This document shows, piece by piece, positions 1 to 7,582 of a DNA stretch of 30,791 nt (positions are counted from its first letter, which is position 1; each line of letters opens with the position of its first letter). Both the position numbers and the translations under genes were made by a program. The notes beneath the pieces are model-generated. The model was not told where the DNA came from. It was given only the letters and a program-made list of their open reading frames with translations, and did no database searches. Source of the stretch: JAVBNO01 sp031551485 (GTDB lineage: Bacteria > Bacillota > Clostridia > Oscillospirales > Ruminococcaceae); assembly GCA_031551485.1 (NCBI GenBank), contig JAVBNO010000007.1, forward strand, positions 1-30,791, in the 5' to 3' direction.

Positions 1-935
1 AAGGATGGGGGTGGGGGAAACCATGTGGTTTCCCCAAGAAATGTTTTTGCATACTTTTTGCGCCAAAAAGTATGAGCCGGTCGCGGCTTAAGCGACATGC
101 TGCATCCCTGCCAGAGCGGCTGTACGTCTACCGTATTTTTATTGGATATCGGTATCAAGCTTGTTCTTCTGCATCGCTTGCACCCCAAAATCAGAACCAA
201 AACCGTTTTCCCCATAGCCCGGACGTTTTCTGTGCACCTATGCCCTCGCCCTAAGGATGGGGATTTGGGGAAACCATGTGGTTTTCCCAAGAAATGTTTT
301 TGCATACTTTTTGCGCCAAAAAGTATGGGCCAGTCGCGGCTTAAGCGACATGCTGCATTCCTGCCGGAGCGACTGTACGTCTACTCCAATTCTATATTGA
401 TATCGGTATCAAGCTTGTTCTTCTACATCGCTTGTACCCCAATACAGACCCAAAACAGTCTCCCCAAAGCCCGCGCGTTTTCTGTGCACCTATGCCCTCG
501 CCCTAAGGATGGGGATTTGGGGAAACCATGTGGTTTTCCCAAGAAATGTTTTTGCATACTTTTTGCGCCAAAAAGTATGGGCCAGTCGCGGCCAGAGCGA
601 CAGGTTACCCTCTTGCCGGAGCGGCTGCACGTCTACCGTATTTTTATTGGATATCGGTATCAAGCTTGTTCTTCTGCATCGCTTGCACCCCAATACAGGC
701 CCAAAACCATTCTCCCCAAAGGCCAAGCGTTTTCTGTGCACCTATGCCCTCGCCCTAAGGATGGGGGTGGGGAAACCATGTGGTTTTCCCAAGAAATGTT
801 TTTGCATACTTTTTGCGCCAAAAAGTATGGGCCAGTCGCGGCCAGAGCGACAGGTTACCCCCTTGCCGGAGCGGCTGTACGTCTACTCTAATTCTATTTT
901 GCATCAGCACCAATGCTATTCTCTTCATCGCGAAA
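1..935. repeat. Tandem ~252-bp intergenic repeat, left block (about 4 units)
   Basis: The same landmark (AAGGATGGGG) recurs at 1, 253, 505 and 757, an exact 252-bp period; the last unit fades out after a TCTTCATCGC motif near 935. Each unit carries two strong hairpins, for example at 519-540 (arms GGGGAAACCA / TGGTTTTCCC, 2-nt loop) and 556-578 (arms ATACTTTTTG / CAAAAAGTAT, 3-nt loop), plus shorter inverted repeats such as GTCGC/GCGAC and GATATCGGTATC. Because 252 is a multiple of three, long open frames run through the block, but they lack ribosome binding sites and only echo the repeat, so I call no gene here. The first unit is cut by the window edge. Function unknown; a transcribed structured RNA or a repetitive extragenic element are both possible. 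Confidence 0.9.
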
Positions 936-966
936 GCGCCATGCAACCTCTAACACGGGAATTCCG

Positions 967-1008
967 CATATCAAAAAAGCTCTCCATACGGAGAGCTTTT
1001 TTGATATG
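967..1008 (-). terminator. Strong terminator closing the phage structural operon
   Basis: A perfect 19-bp inverted repeat (967-985 and 990-1008) with a 4-nt ATAC loop. Its arms contain AAAAAAGCTCTCC and GGAGAGCTTTTTT, so it can terminate transcription in both directions. It starts five bases after the stop codon of the fibre gene, so its main role is to end the 13.5-kb minus-strand operon. Confidence 0.93.
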
Positions 1009-1012
1009 CCTG

Positions 1013-1483
1013 CTATTTAAACGCAATAAAACCATAGTTGTATCCACTGTTGTTAATGCGCTGGGCCGTTGCCCCCACCGGCACGGTGCCCGCCGAGTTT
1101 TGGACAGTAAAGCCGGTGGATGTAATCGTAATGCCCGGTGACGCTTTGTCCGGCGTGGCAATACACAGGCGGGACAAAGTGAACTGGGCGGATGTGCTGT
1201 ACTCCGCCAGCGTTGCCCCGCTGCCGAACACAATGATCAGCCGGGGCTGAAATCCCAGCGTAAAGCTGCGGGTATAGGTGTCGTCACCGGCATAACCGCC
1301 AATATAATAAGGGGCGTCCACCCATCCTTTTTGGGCTTGGGACAAATGCCCCCCGTCTTCCACATGGCTTTGCAAAGCGGTGTCTACTTTCTGGTTGTCG
1401 ACATTAAAGTCTTCCATCTTGGGCTTGTCGCCGCCAATCCAGCGGTTTAACTGCAAAAATGGCGTTTTGTTGGTGCTGGGCAC
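1013..1483 (-). CDS. Phage tail fibre / receptor-binding-like protein
   Basis: 156 residues, last gene of the phage operon. It starts at GTG 1483 behind AAGGAGGTACC. The N-terminus has the NRW(I)GGDKPKMEDFN-type opening seen in many Clostridia prophage tail proteins, a segment that normally attaches to the baseplate. The middle holds a HVEDGGHLSQAQKGW stretch and a GFQPRLIIVFGSG beta motif typical of small fibre tips, followed by a Ser/Thr/Gly-rich beta domain. It is much shorter than classical fibres and there is no separate fibre chaperone downstream, so the particle would have a very simple receptor-binding apparatus. The place after the XkdU-like gene supports the call; the ligand cannot be predicted. 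Confidence 0.72.
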   Translation of the reverse strand: MPSTNKTPFLQLNRWIGGDKPKMEDFNVDNQKVDTALQSHVEDGGHLSQAQKGWVDAPYYIGGYAGDDTYTRSFTLGFQPRLIIVFGSGATLAEYSTSAQFTLSRLCIATPDKASPGITITSTGFTVQNSAGTVPVGATAQRINNSGYNYGFIAFK

Positions 1484-1525
1484 AATCGGTACCTCCTTGT
1501 TTTTTGATGACGGCGAATGATGATC

Positions 1526-2092
1526 TTACATCGTGTCCAGGTCAATGAACAGATAATCGGCCGCGTCGAACGCCGACCATGTGGCGAACATGCCTTCAAA
1601 CACAGTCCACGTCAAGCTGCCGTGGTCAAAGTTCCACAGCAGATGGACGGGTAACATCCGCTCGGCGTAATCCTTCACATCCTGAATGTCCCCCAAATCC
1701 CCCAAAAAGCCAAGACATTGGATATCCAGCGCCTGCTCGCCAAACCGCTCTGTAATCCGCGCCTCCAGCCCGCCGCCCCGCAGCGCCGCAGCGATGCCGT
1801 CGGGGGTGGCCGCAGTGGCGGTGGCGGCAAGCCGCGCCAAAATAAGCGCTCGTCGCGCGGCAATGCCGGCGCCCGGCCGAAAGGGAATAGCCAAAAGCCG
1901 CTCCCATTTGGCCAAAGCGGCTTCATCCGCCGTGGCAATGAATAAACGCCTCAGCAACTGGTCAATGGCTTGCCCGGCTTCTTCCAAAACACGTTGATAT
2001 GACGCCAGCTCCATGTCCACCACCGTGCTGCCGTCCAGGCGGAATACTCCAAGGCTGCGCATCAGCGGGTATAACATATCGCGATATGCCAT
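1526..2092 (-). CDS. XkdU/YmfQ-like baseplate protein (DUF2313 family)
   Basis: 188 residues from ATG 2092, preceded by a GGCGGTGA ribosome binding site inside the end of the upstream gene; a TTG at 2101 is an alternative. The N-terminus (MAYRDMLYPLMRSLGVF, then a long helical segment with LLRRLFIATADEAALAKWERLL) matches the pattern of the DUF2313 family (Mu gp48, PBSX XkdU), which sits at the baseplate periphery and links the J protein to fibres. The family normally follows baseplate J, as here, and its length is usual. Stop and start overlap, which suggests translational coupling. Confidence 0.85.
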   Translation of the reverse strand: MAYRDMLYPLMRSLGVFRLDGSTVVDMELASYQRVLEEAGQAIDQLLRRLFIATADEAALAKWERLLAIPFRPGAGIAARRALILARLAATATAATPDGIAAALRGGGLEARITERFGEQALDIQCLGFLGDLGDIQDVKDYAERMLPVHLLWNFDHGSLTWTVFEGMFATWSAFDAADYLFIDLDTM

Positions 2093-2093
2093 C

Positions 2094-3197
2094 TTAACCA
2101 ATCACCGCCATCCGCTGTAGCGTCAGGGCGCCAAGTCGTATGATCTCGTGGGGTAACACCGGCGCGTCTGCCGCGGGCGCAATAACGCGGCAGTTGTAAA
2201 CGCTGCCGCAATCCATCACCGCCCGTGTCAAATGGGAAATCAGCAGCGGCTGTCCCACTGCCGTCGCCTCGAAAAAAGCGGCCGTCGCTGTCCTGACCTC
2301 CGCTTCCATTGCGGCATAATCGCCGCCGGGATAGGGGGCCGCCTCCAGTGTGACCGCGCATATTTTATCGGCCGCTTCCGTCACCCTAACGTCCACCCCA
2401 ATCTCCCGGATGGTGGAGATATACGCCTGTATTTCTTCCAAAAGCCCGCTTTGCAACGCCCCGCCCCGTCCGGCGCAAACCACGTCCACCGTGCCGGTAC
2501 CCCGGGCCCGGGGCACCACATTGGCCGAACCGACCCCCTCAAATCCAAAGGCGGCGGCTAAATAAAAGGCCTTGTTGGTGCCGTTGGAAATGTCCCGGTA
2601 GCTGTTTTGCAGCCGCCCCAGCAATTGGGCGTCGCTTTCGGCGTCGGCGCCCCCCAAAAAGGCGGCCGGATTGGTCACCCGGGTAATGCCCGGTACAGGC
2701 GTCACCATCACGCTCACAACCCCCGGGGCGTAGTTACCGCTTGCCCCGCCCGCGGAACCCCGAGCGGGGCAAGCGATCTGGGTGGCCCCCGCCGGCAGCG
2801 TTACATCCGTGGTGGTTTCCACCCGAATGGCGTCGCCGCCGCCCGGGGCGCACAAGGTGCCCGCCGGAATCAGCAAATCCAACTCTGTCGCCACATCCCG
2901 CGAAAAAACAAGAACACCCTGTGAAGGCAAGGCCGCCTTGCGGACAAGCCCTCGCATTTCGGCATGGGCGTCCAAATAAACGCCGCTGCTGCTGGCGGGG
3001 AAAGACTGAACCGCCGCAAAAGCCAGCGACTCCCACAACGTCGCCAACGCCGTAGCCAACACTTTCATCCGTATACCGATGTCAGACGCGTCATGAGGAT
3101 TGGTGCCTGTCAGCCGCCAGTATTCCTCTGTCATCGAAGTTAAAATATCGGCATAGCGCATCGTATACCGATTGTCCATCAAACTGTTTTCTGCCAA
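2094..3197 (-). CDS. Baseplate J-like wedge protein (XkdT-like)
   Basis: 367 residues. It begins at TTG 3197 directly after the stop of the upstream wedge gene, and GGAGGTGA at the right distance supports the TTG over the ATG at 3179. Baseplate J hallmarks are visible: an N-terminal YADILTSMTEEYW helix, the IPAGTLCAPGGGDAIRVETTTDVTLPAG segment (split here by residues), the GASGNYAPGVVSVM stretch, GGADAESDAQLLGRLQNSY and a C-terminal VDVRVTEA... beta-alpha part. In contractile tails this protein forms the wedges that open the baseplate and trigger sheath contraction. Length matches PBSX XkdT and Mu gp47. The reading frame is intact. Confidence 0.95.
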   Translation of the reverse strand: MAENSLMDNRYTMRYADILTSMTEEYWRLTGTNPHDASDIGIRMKVLATALATLWESLAFAAVQSFPASSSGVYLDAHAEMRGLVRKAALPSQGVLVFSRDVATELDLLIPAGTLCAPGGGDAIRVETTTDVTLPAGATQIACPARGSAGGASGNYAPGVVSVMVTPVPGITRVTNPAAFLGGADAESDAQLLGRLQNSYRDISNGTNKAFYLAAAFGFEGVGSANVVPRARGTGTVDVVCAGRGGALQSGLLEEIQAYISTIREIGVDVRVTEAADKICAVTLEAAPYPGGDYAAMEAEVRTATAAFFEATAVGQPLLISHLTRAVMDCGSVYNCRVIAPAADAPVLPHEIIRLGALTLQRMAVIG

Positions 3198-3548
3198 CTA
3201 TATATTCACCTCCAGCGTGTAGGCTGCTTCATCCAGCCCAAGGCGGACGACCACATTCACCCGGTCTTTGTCACTGTCGTAACGGCACCCAACCGCCTCC
3301 ACCCGCAGGTAAGGAAGAGATGCCAACGCCTCCTCTACAGCGCTTTGGGCCAAATTTTCCAGCATGGCGCTTTCTGCGCGCGGTAAGCGGTACAGCCGGC
3401 TGCCCAAAGAGGGGTCGGGCGCAAAACTGCCCCGGCGAACCTGCAGGCACAACACGGCCCGTTGCAGCAGTTCCTGGTGGTGGGTGGCCACTTGGGGCAG
3501 CCCGCAGCGGTCAAGCGCAAAATCCCCATTTTGCAAAAGCGTATCCAA
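3198..3548 (-). CDS. Baseplate wedge protein, gp25/XkdS-like (DUF2634)
   Basis: 116 residues from TTG 3548 behind AAGGAGACGG. The sequence shows a gp25-type core: LQVRRGSFAPDPSLGSRLYRL followed (with the usual helix) by AQSAVEEALASLPYLRVEAV and a closing beta-strand pair. gp25-like proteins attach the first sheath ring to the baseplate and are among the most conserved parts of contractile injection machines. The order spike, gp25-like, J protein is the PBSX order. It is followed without any gap by the J gene. Confidence 0.9.
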   Translation of the reverse strand: MDTLLQNGDFALDRCGLPQVATHHQELLQRAVLCLQVRRGSFAPDPSLGSRLYRLPRAESAMLENLAQSAVEEALASLPYLRVEAVGCRYDSDKDRVNVVVRLGLDEAAYTLEVNI

Positions 3549-3581
3549 TTCGCCGTCTCCTTTCTTGCGGGTCGCGGCCCG

Positions 3582-3935
3582 TCAATGGGGCACAATCATC
3601 GTGCCGTTTTTCCGAATGACAACCGAATTGATGACGACATCCCCGTTTTGCCTGAGGTAAATGTAGCCGCCCCCGGCCTCCAAACGCAGTTCCCCCGGCA
3701 AAAGGCCGGCGCTGTTGGCCGCCACCCCGGCGCACAGGGGGTTGTCCCCCGCGTGAAGAATTAAAAGCCGGGCCCCCTCGGCGGGCAAATAAGAAATGCC
3801 CGCCGGCGCAAATAAATTCAGTCCCCGATACTCCCGTTGGCCGGTGGCCCCAAAATGTGCCCCTTCAAAGGATACGGCGGCCACATCCACATGGTTGCTT
3901 CCGCCCTGCGAAACGGGCGGTTTAATAAGGCTCAT
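3582..3935 (-). CDS. Baseplate spike / gpV-like protein (XkdR position)
   Basis: 117 residues from ATG 3935, preceded by AGGAGGCAGAAC. The N-terminal half (GLNLFAPAGISYLPAEGARLLIL) resembles the OB-fold of phage spike proteins and the C-terminal part (GGGYIYLRQNGDVVINSVVI) has the short alternating pattern of a trimeric beta-helix spike stem. The place between the hub protein and the gp25-like wedge is that of PBSX XkdR or P2 gpV. I see no metal-binding HxH tip at the C-terminus and no lysozyme domain. Family-level identification rests on fold pattern and synteny. Confidence 0.72.
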   Translation of the reverse strand: MSLIKPPVSQGGSNHVDVAAVSFEGAHFGATGQREYRGLNLFAPAGISYLPAEGARLLILHAGDNPLCAGVAANSAGLLPGELRLEAGGGYIYLRQNGDVVINSVVIRKNGTMIVPH

Positions 3936-3956
3936 GTTCTGCCTCCTTATCTGCCG

Positions 3957-4889
3957 TTAGCTAAAATAACGCCCGTCTCCCAGCATCAGGCGGGTGACCG
4001 CGCCGCCCTGTCCAATCATATGGCGAACGCCCCGCACCACATAGTCCGCCGCCGAAACCAGAGGTGTCAACAGCGTGACGGTGTCATGTACCCGTATCGG
4101 CACAATGCCCGGAATATGCACCCGCCAGCTTTCAAACCCTGCCATCGACTCCTTGACCCGCAAAGCGGCGTCCAGGTTGCGGCTGGCGGCCTCTTCCGCA
4201 TATTCGGTGGAAGGAATAATATACCGCTTGCGCCGGATGTCCAGCCCCCCGCAAAACGGGTTTTTATATTGGGACAAATACAGCCCAATGGGGTGCCGTA
4301 TCATCACCGAAGAGATAACGCCGCTGCGCTGCCGCTGCCGCTCCAAAAGGGTGTAGGGCAGCGCCCCTGCCGTGCCGTCGTTGGCTACCAAATGGCGGGC
4401 GACATCGTTGCCGGTGGGCCGTCCCAGCAGAATGCTGTTTCCCACAACATACAGCTTTTGTCCGGTGGCCCGGCGGCAAAATCCCGCCACCGCCTCCCAT
4501 TCGCAAAGCCCCTTGCTTACGCTGTAAAAAGACAGTGCGGGGTTGGCGGACACCCCTGCCGCCCGCACCACAACCCGGTCAAAACCATAGGGGGCCATAT
4601 GATTGCGAAAAAGATCGCTGAGCCGGGGGTTTTGATACAGTTGGGGCAGCGCCTCGTTGTCCAACAGCAAGGCCCCCTTGCTGCGGGCCCCAATGGTGAG
4701 AAAGCATCCCTTGCCCGACACCGTTTCCCGCTGCTCATCGACGCCGCCGGCAAATAAGACGTTCGCCCCCTGGCGCACCTCAACGGCAAGAAATGCCGGT
4801 GCCGCCATATTTTTTTGGCCGGGCAGGGGAAGGGGAAATACCCCGGCAAAGCTGTCGGCCGGGCTGCCTGCCGTGGCCAAAATCTCCAT
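3957..4889 (-). CDS. Tail hub protein, late-control-D / gp27-like (XkdQ position)
   Basis: 310 residues. The protein has the layout of gpD/XkdQ hub proteins: an N-terminal beta domain (LPLPGQKNMAAPAFLAVEV, LFAGGVDEQ), the characteristic LLLDNEALPQLYQNPRLSDLFR...GF stretch in the first third, and a long C-terminal half with strands for the second tube-like domain. Hub trimers join the tail tube to the spike. The ATG at 4889 is the only standard start in frame, but it has no clear ribosome binding site and the frame stays open back into the end of the upstream gene. Coupled initiation or a non-standard start is possible. A better-looking ATG at about 4914 with a G-rich site in front is out of frame. 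Confidence 0.8.
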   Translation of the reverse strand: MEILATAGSPADSFAGVFPLPLPGQKNMAAPAFLAVEVRQGANVLFAGGVDEQRETVSGKGCFLTIGARSKGALLLDNEALPQLYQNPRLSDLFRNHMAPYGFDRVVVRAAGVSANPALSFYSVSKGLCEWEAVAGFCRRATGQKLYVVGNSILLGRPTGNDVARHLVANDGTAGALPYTLLERQRQRSGVISSVMIRHPIGLYLSQYKNPFCGGLDIRRKRYIIPSTEYAEEAASRNLDAALRVKESMAGFESWRVHIPGIVPIRVHDTVTLLTPLVSAADYVVRGVRHMIGQGGAVTRLMLGDGRYFS

Positions 4890-4932
4890 CGATGTCGGGC
4901 GCCCCAGCGGCCATTCGCTGCCCCCCGCCGCC

Positions 4933-5328
4933 CTAGCTGTAAACGTTAAAACGGCCGTACCGGTCGCCCCCTTCTGTCATCTGGGTATTCATGCTTTCCA
5001 AAAAGCCAAAGCGATAGTGGATCATCTGGCCGTCCCCCTCACAGCTTAAAGCAAGGCGGACAAAATAAGCCTGCATCGCCGGCAACCCCGGAATGGCCAA
5101 ATAACCCGCCTCCGGCAACTGCAAAAGCGCCTCTAGCCGTCGGTAGTCGTACAGCGCCCGGGGCCCAAAAAATTGCCCTTCCCCGGTAACGGCGCGCGGG
5201 CTTTGGCCCAGCCGCTGCACCATTGTCCCCGCAAAAGGACAAAGCAGGGAGGAGGTCAGAATGCCTGTTTCCACCTCAATTTTGCGGGGGTTATGGGGAA
5301 ATATAAAGTCTTTGTATTGCATGATCAT
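4933..5328 (-). CDS. Small tail/baseplate adaptor protein (XkdP position, no LysM)
   Basis: 131 residues from ATG 5328, overlapping the stop of the upstream gene (ATGA). It begins MQYKDFIFPHNPRKIEVE and continues with GEGQFFGPRALYDYRRLEALL and YLAIPGLPAMQAYFV. I associate this layout with small tail proteins encoded just before the hub gene in Clostridia prophages; their beginning resembles DNA-circularisation/gp53-type adaptors. In PBSX this slot holds XkdP, which carries a LysM cell-wall binding domain; none is visible here. The likely job is to connect tube and hub. Family assignment is from memory of sequence pattern and synteny, not from a search. Confidence 0.6.
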   Translation of the reverse strand: MIMQYKDFIFPHNPRKIEVETGILTSSLLCPFAGTMVQRLGQSPRAVTGEGQFFGPRALYDYRRLEALLQLPEAGYLAIPGLPAMQAYFVRLALSCEGDGQMIHYRFGFLESMNTQMTEGGDRYGRFNVYS

Positions 5329-5699
5329 ATTTCACCAATCCCCTCTGCATCGCTGTCCTGTCCTACGGTGGAAAACCGCAGCTCCCGCCGTCGCACCATA
5401 TTATCCAGCGCCTCCAGTCCGCCGCCGTCTGCCCCGGCGCTTTCCCTTAATGCCGGCGCCACTTCCCGCACAGTGACAACCGGCTGCCTGGCGGCCGCAT
5501 CAGGAACCGCGTCGGGCAGGGGCGGGCTTACAGTCGGCGGTACGGTCAACCGGTCGGCAGGGGCGGACGCCGATGCCGGTACCTCGCCGTCGTCATAAGC
5601 AGGCGCAACTGCCGGCTTAATGATGCTGCCGTCGCGGCTTTCGTCTATTTTTTGGTGCAGCGCCAAATTGCGCTGCAAGCTTTCGCTAATCCTGCCCAT
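5325..5699 (-). CDS. Short Pro/Ala-rich disordered protein in the tape-measure slot
   Basis: 124 residues from ATG 5699 with GGGAGGG in front; it overlaps the end of the upstream gene by 14 bases. After a short helix (ISESLQRNLALHQKIDESRD) the sequence is low-complexity, rich in Pro, Ala and Val, then ends in a charged segment (LDNMVRRRELRFSTV). I recognise no family. In PBSX-type operons this position, between the XkdN chaperone and the pre-hub protein, holds the tape-measure gene, usually several hundred residues or more. This protein has no long helix, membrane segment or peptidase domain, so it is either an extremely reduced ruler or an unrelated small tail protein. Confidence 0.75.
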   Translation of the reverse strand: MGRISESLQRNLALHQKIDESRDGSIIKPAVAPAYDDGEVPASASAPADRLTVPPTVSPPLPDAVPDAAARQPVVTVREVAPALRESAGADGGGLEALDNMVRRRELRFSTVGQDSDAEGIGEI

Positions 5700-6054
5700 T
5701 GGCACCCTCCCGCTCGCCGTATTCCACCACGCCGCCGCACAGCTCGTCATAAAGCCTGGCCAGCGCCGCAATGTCGTCCAAATTCAGCACATCTACCGCC
5801 GCCCGCCCGCCCAAATCAGGCTGCATGAGGGCGGCGGTTAATACGGCGGCGTTTTCCGCCACCGCGGCAATCGCCTTATCATCCGCAAATCGGCCGGCTC
5901 TGTCGGCCAGCTCCCCGGCCAGCGTTTGGGCCATTGCCAAAACGCCCAGCTCCTCCCGGGCGCTCAGCCGCCGGAAAACAGCCATCGACGCGCGAAAAGG
6001 GTAAGCCATTGTTTCGGCCGTCGCCAAAGACGAGGCTGCCACTCCCTTCTTCAT
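5686..6054 (-). CDS. Putative tail assembly chaperone (XkdN position)
   Basis: 122 residues; the start codon at 6054 overlaps the tube gene stop (ATGA). The protein is mostly helical and Ala/Leu-rich (AREELGVLAMAQTLAGELADRAGRF, shown by parts), ending in LNLDDIAALARLYDELCG and an acidic tail. Proteins of this size and type directly after the tube gene are the XkdN/gp14-like tail assembly chaperones, which bind the tape-measure protein and recruit tube subunits. I find no run of G or other slippery site that would make a classical extended chaperone. The call rests on position, size and composition. Confidence 0.6.
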   Translation of the reverse strand: MKKGVAASSLATAETMAYPFRASMAVFRRLSAREELGVLAMAQTLAGELADRAGRFADDKAIAAVAENAAVLTAALMQPDLGGRAAVDVLNLDDIAALARLYDELCGGVVEYGEREGANGQD

Positions 6055-6431
6055 CGGGCGACCTCCAGCCGCTTGGTGGCGACAATCTGCACCGTTTCGA
6101 ACAGCACTTCGCCCAACGCTGCCGACTCAAAAATATGGGTGCACTGGCAACCCGAAAAAATAATTTTTTGCCGCGGTTTGACAATCACGACATTAAAACC
6201 GTCGAGCGTATGAAAATTGATCTGGTCATTGGCAGTCGCGTCAAGGGTGACTCGCGTCAGTTCAATCAGGTGCTTTTGCCGCCCCTCTACTGTGCCCACC
6301 GGTTCGCTGCTGCCAAAGGCCTCCACATACCGGCTTTCTTTTTGGGTCTTGATTTTATAGCTTTGGGCCACTGCCAACTTTTTACCGTTAATTTCAATAT
6401 AGATATCCTTGCTGGTGGGAAAATCGGCCAT
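6051..6431 (-). CDS. Contractile tail tube protein (XkdM-like)
   Basis: 126 residues from ATG 6431, behind AGGAGGAAGAGT; the open frame extends upstream to 6530, but that part overlaps the sheath gene and lacks a ribosome binding site. The sequence KDIYIEINGKKLAVAQSYKI followed by ESRYVEAFGSSEPVG and KHLIELTRV is the tube-protein pattern of the PBSX XkdM/myovirus family. Hexameric rings of it stack to form the inner tube through which DNA passes. Sheath gene directly upstream, chaperone-like gene directly downstream, as in PBSX. Confidence 0.9.
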   Translation of the reverse strand: MADFPTSKDIYIEINGKKLAVAQSYKIKTQKESRYVEAFGSSEPVGTVEGRQKHLIELTRVTLDATANDQINFHTLDGFNVVIVKPRQKIIFSGCQCTHIFESAALGEVLFETVQIVATKRLEVAR

Positions 6432-6454
6432 ACTCTTCCTCCTTTGCCCTTGTT

Positions 6455-7540
6455 TTACACCTGTATATAAGCCTCGATGTGAATCTGATTCACCACAAAG
6501 GCCACGTGGAAGCGTACCTCCACCATGCAAACCGAGGGATCCCCCGGTTTTTCATATACTCTTGGCGGGCTGTAGTCGGTAATCAGCCCCGCTTCCTTTT
6601 TGGCCGCCAAAAGCACCAGCACCTGGGACCCGATGGCCTCGAAGCCTTGGGGGGTGTTTTTAGCGCCCTGCAATAAAAGCCGCAAGCTTTGGCGCAGGGC
6701 GTGCATGATGTCGTCCACAATCAAAATGGTGTTCACAGGGGCAAATGTGCGGTCGCCCACGCCTCCGGTTTTGGTGCGGGTGGTCATAGCGCGGATACAT
6801 TCAATGCGCCCCGCCACCGCCTCAAAAGGGGTCACCCCGCCCGCCAGCATGGCTTCAATGGCTTCTTCTCCCGCCGGGTTGGAAATGGCGGTAAGCCCCG
6901 TCATCTCGGCCCCGGAAAAAGAGGCGGAAACATCGGCTGCGGTCAGCAGCTTGGCGGCCAAGCCGCAGGCGCAGTAGATGGCGGCGCTGTCCTCGCCCCC
7001 TGCTTTGGCCCCTGGCGCGCAGATGATCATCCGCTCGCTGTTCAAAACCCCGGCGGCGGCCAACGCATCGGCGGGGTCATCCAGCCCGGTCAGCGCAATA
7101 CGTTCCCGGCGGGCTTGCGCCGCCGTCTCCAGCGCTGTTTGAATGTCGGGCAGCAGCGCCGCTCTTTGGGCGGGCGCGGCATTTTCCCCCCGATCATAAA
7201 GCAGGACATAAACATCCTCTTGACCCAGGGCAGAGGCGAACGCCGCACGCCACTGGTCTGTGGCGGCGTCTTTGTGCACAGCGTGGCAAAACACCTTGTC
7301 AATGCCGCCTGCTGCCAACAGCTTGAACATTTGCAAAAGCCGGGGCTGGGTGGCAAACAAAGCGGCGGCCACGCCGGGGTTTTGTATATGATTCATCCAT
7401 CCCGGAGGTGGAATCAATTCCGGCTCCATATCCACCGCCGCCACCACGGCGGCATAGCGCGTAACCGCCGTGCCGCCGCATGAGGAGGCGAGTGCATAGG
7501 AGGAAAACACACCGGGACGATTGGTGGTTATTGTACTCAT
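6455..7540 (-). CDS. Contractile tail sheath protein (XkdK-like)
   Basis: 361 residues from ATG 7540 behind AAGGAGTG. The N-terminus (TTNRPGVFSSYALAS) is the arm that interlocks sheath subunits. The middle holds an alpha/beta domain (IDKVFCHAVHKD, DVYVLLYDRGE, MIICAPGAKAGGEDSAAIYCACGLAAKL in parts), and the C-terminus has the GVGDRTFAPVNTILIVDDIMH segment and final beta strands (MVEVRFHVAFVVNQIHIEAYI in parts) typical of sheath proteins. It is at the short end for the family. It makes the tail contractile, so the particle is myovirus-like or R-type-like in tail mechanism. Confidence 0.93.
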   Translation of the reverse strand: MSTITTNRPGVFSSYALASSCGGTAVTRYAAVVAAVDMEPELIPPPGWMNHIQNPGVAAALFATQPRLLQMFKLLAAGGIDKVFCHAVHKDAATDQWRAAFASALGQEDVYVLLYDRGENAAPAQRAALLPDIQTALETAAQARRERIALTGLDDPADALAAAGVLNSERMIICAPGAKAGGEDSAAIYCACGLAAKLLTAADVSASFSGAEMTGLTAISNPAGEEAIEAMLAGGVTPFEAVAGRIECIRAMTTRTKTGGVGDRTFAPVNTILIVDDIMHALRQSLRLLLQGAKNTPQGFEAIGSQVLVLLAAKKEAGLITDYSPPRVYEKPGDPSVCMVEVRFHVAFVVNQIHIEAYIQV

Positions 7541-7582
7541 CAGTCACTCCTTACACAATTCAAAGGACAAGCGTGCCAACGC

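Noticed and set aside
97..1141. Several long open frames (up to 264 codons) through the left repeat block
   Set aside because: The repeat period of 252 is a multiple of three, so one open frame repeats itself; both strands and several frames are open, no ribosome binding site is present and the translation is the repeat itself.
5686..5771. Programmed frameshift linking the chaperone-like gene to the next frame, as in lambda G/GT or Mu
   Set aside because: The frame relation would need a +1 or -2 shift, no run of G or classical slippery heptamer is visible in the overlap, and the downstream gene has its own good ribosome binding site.
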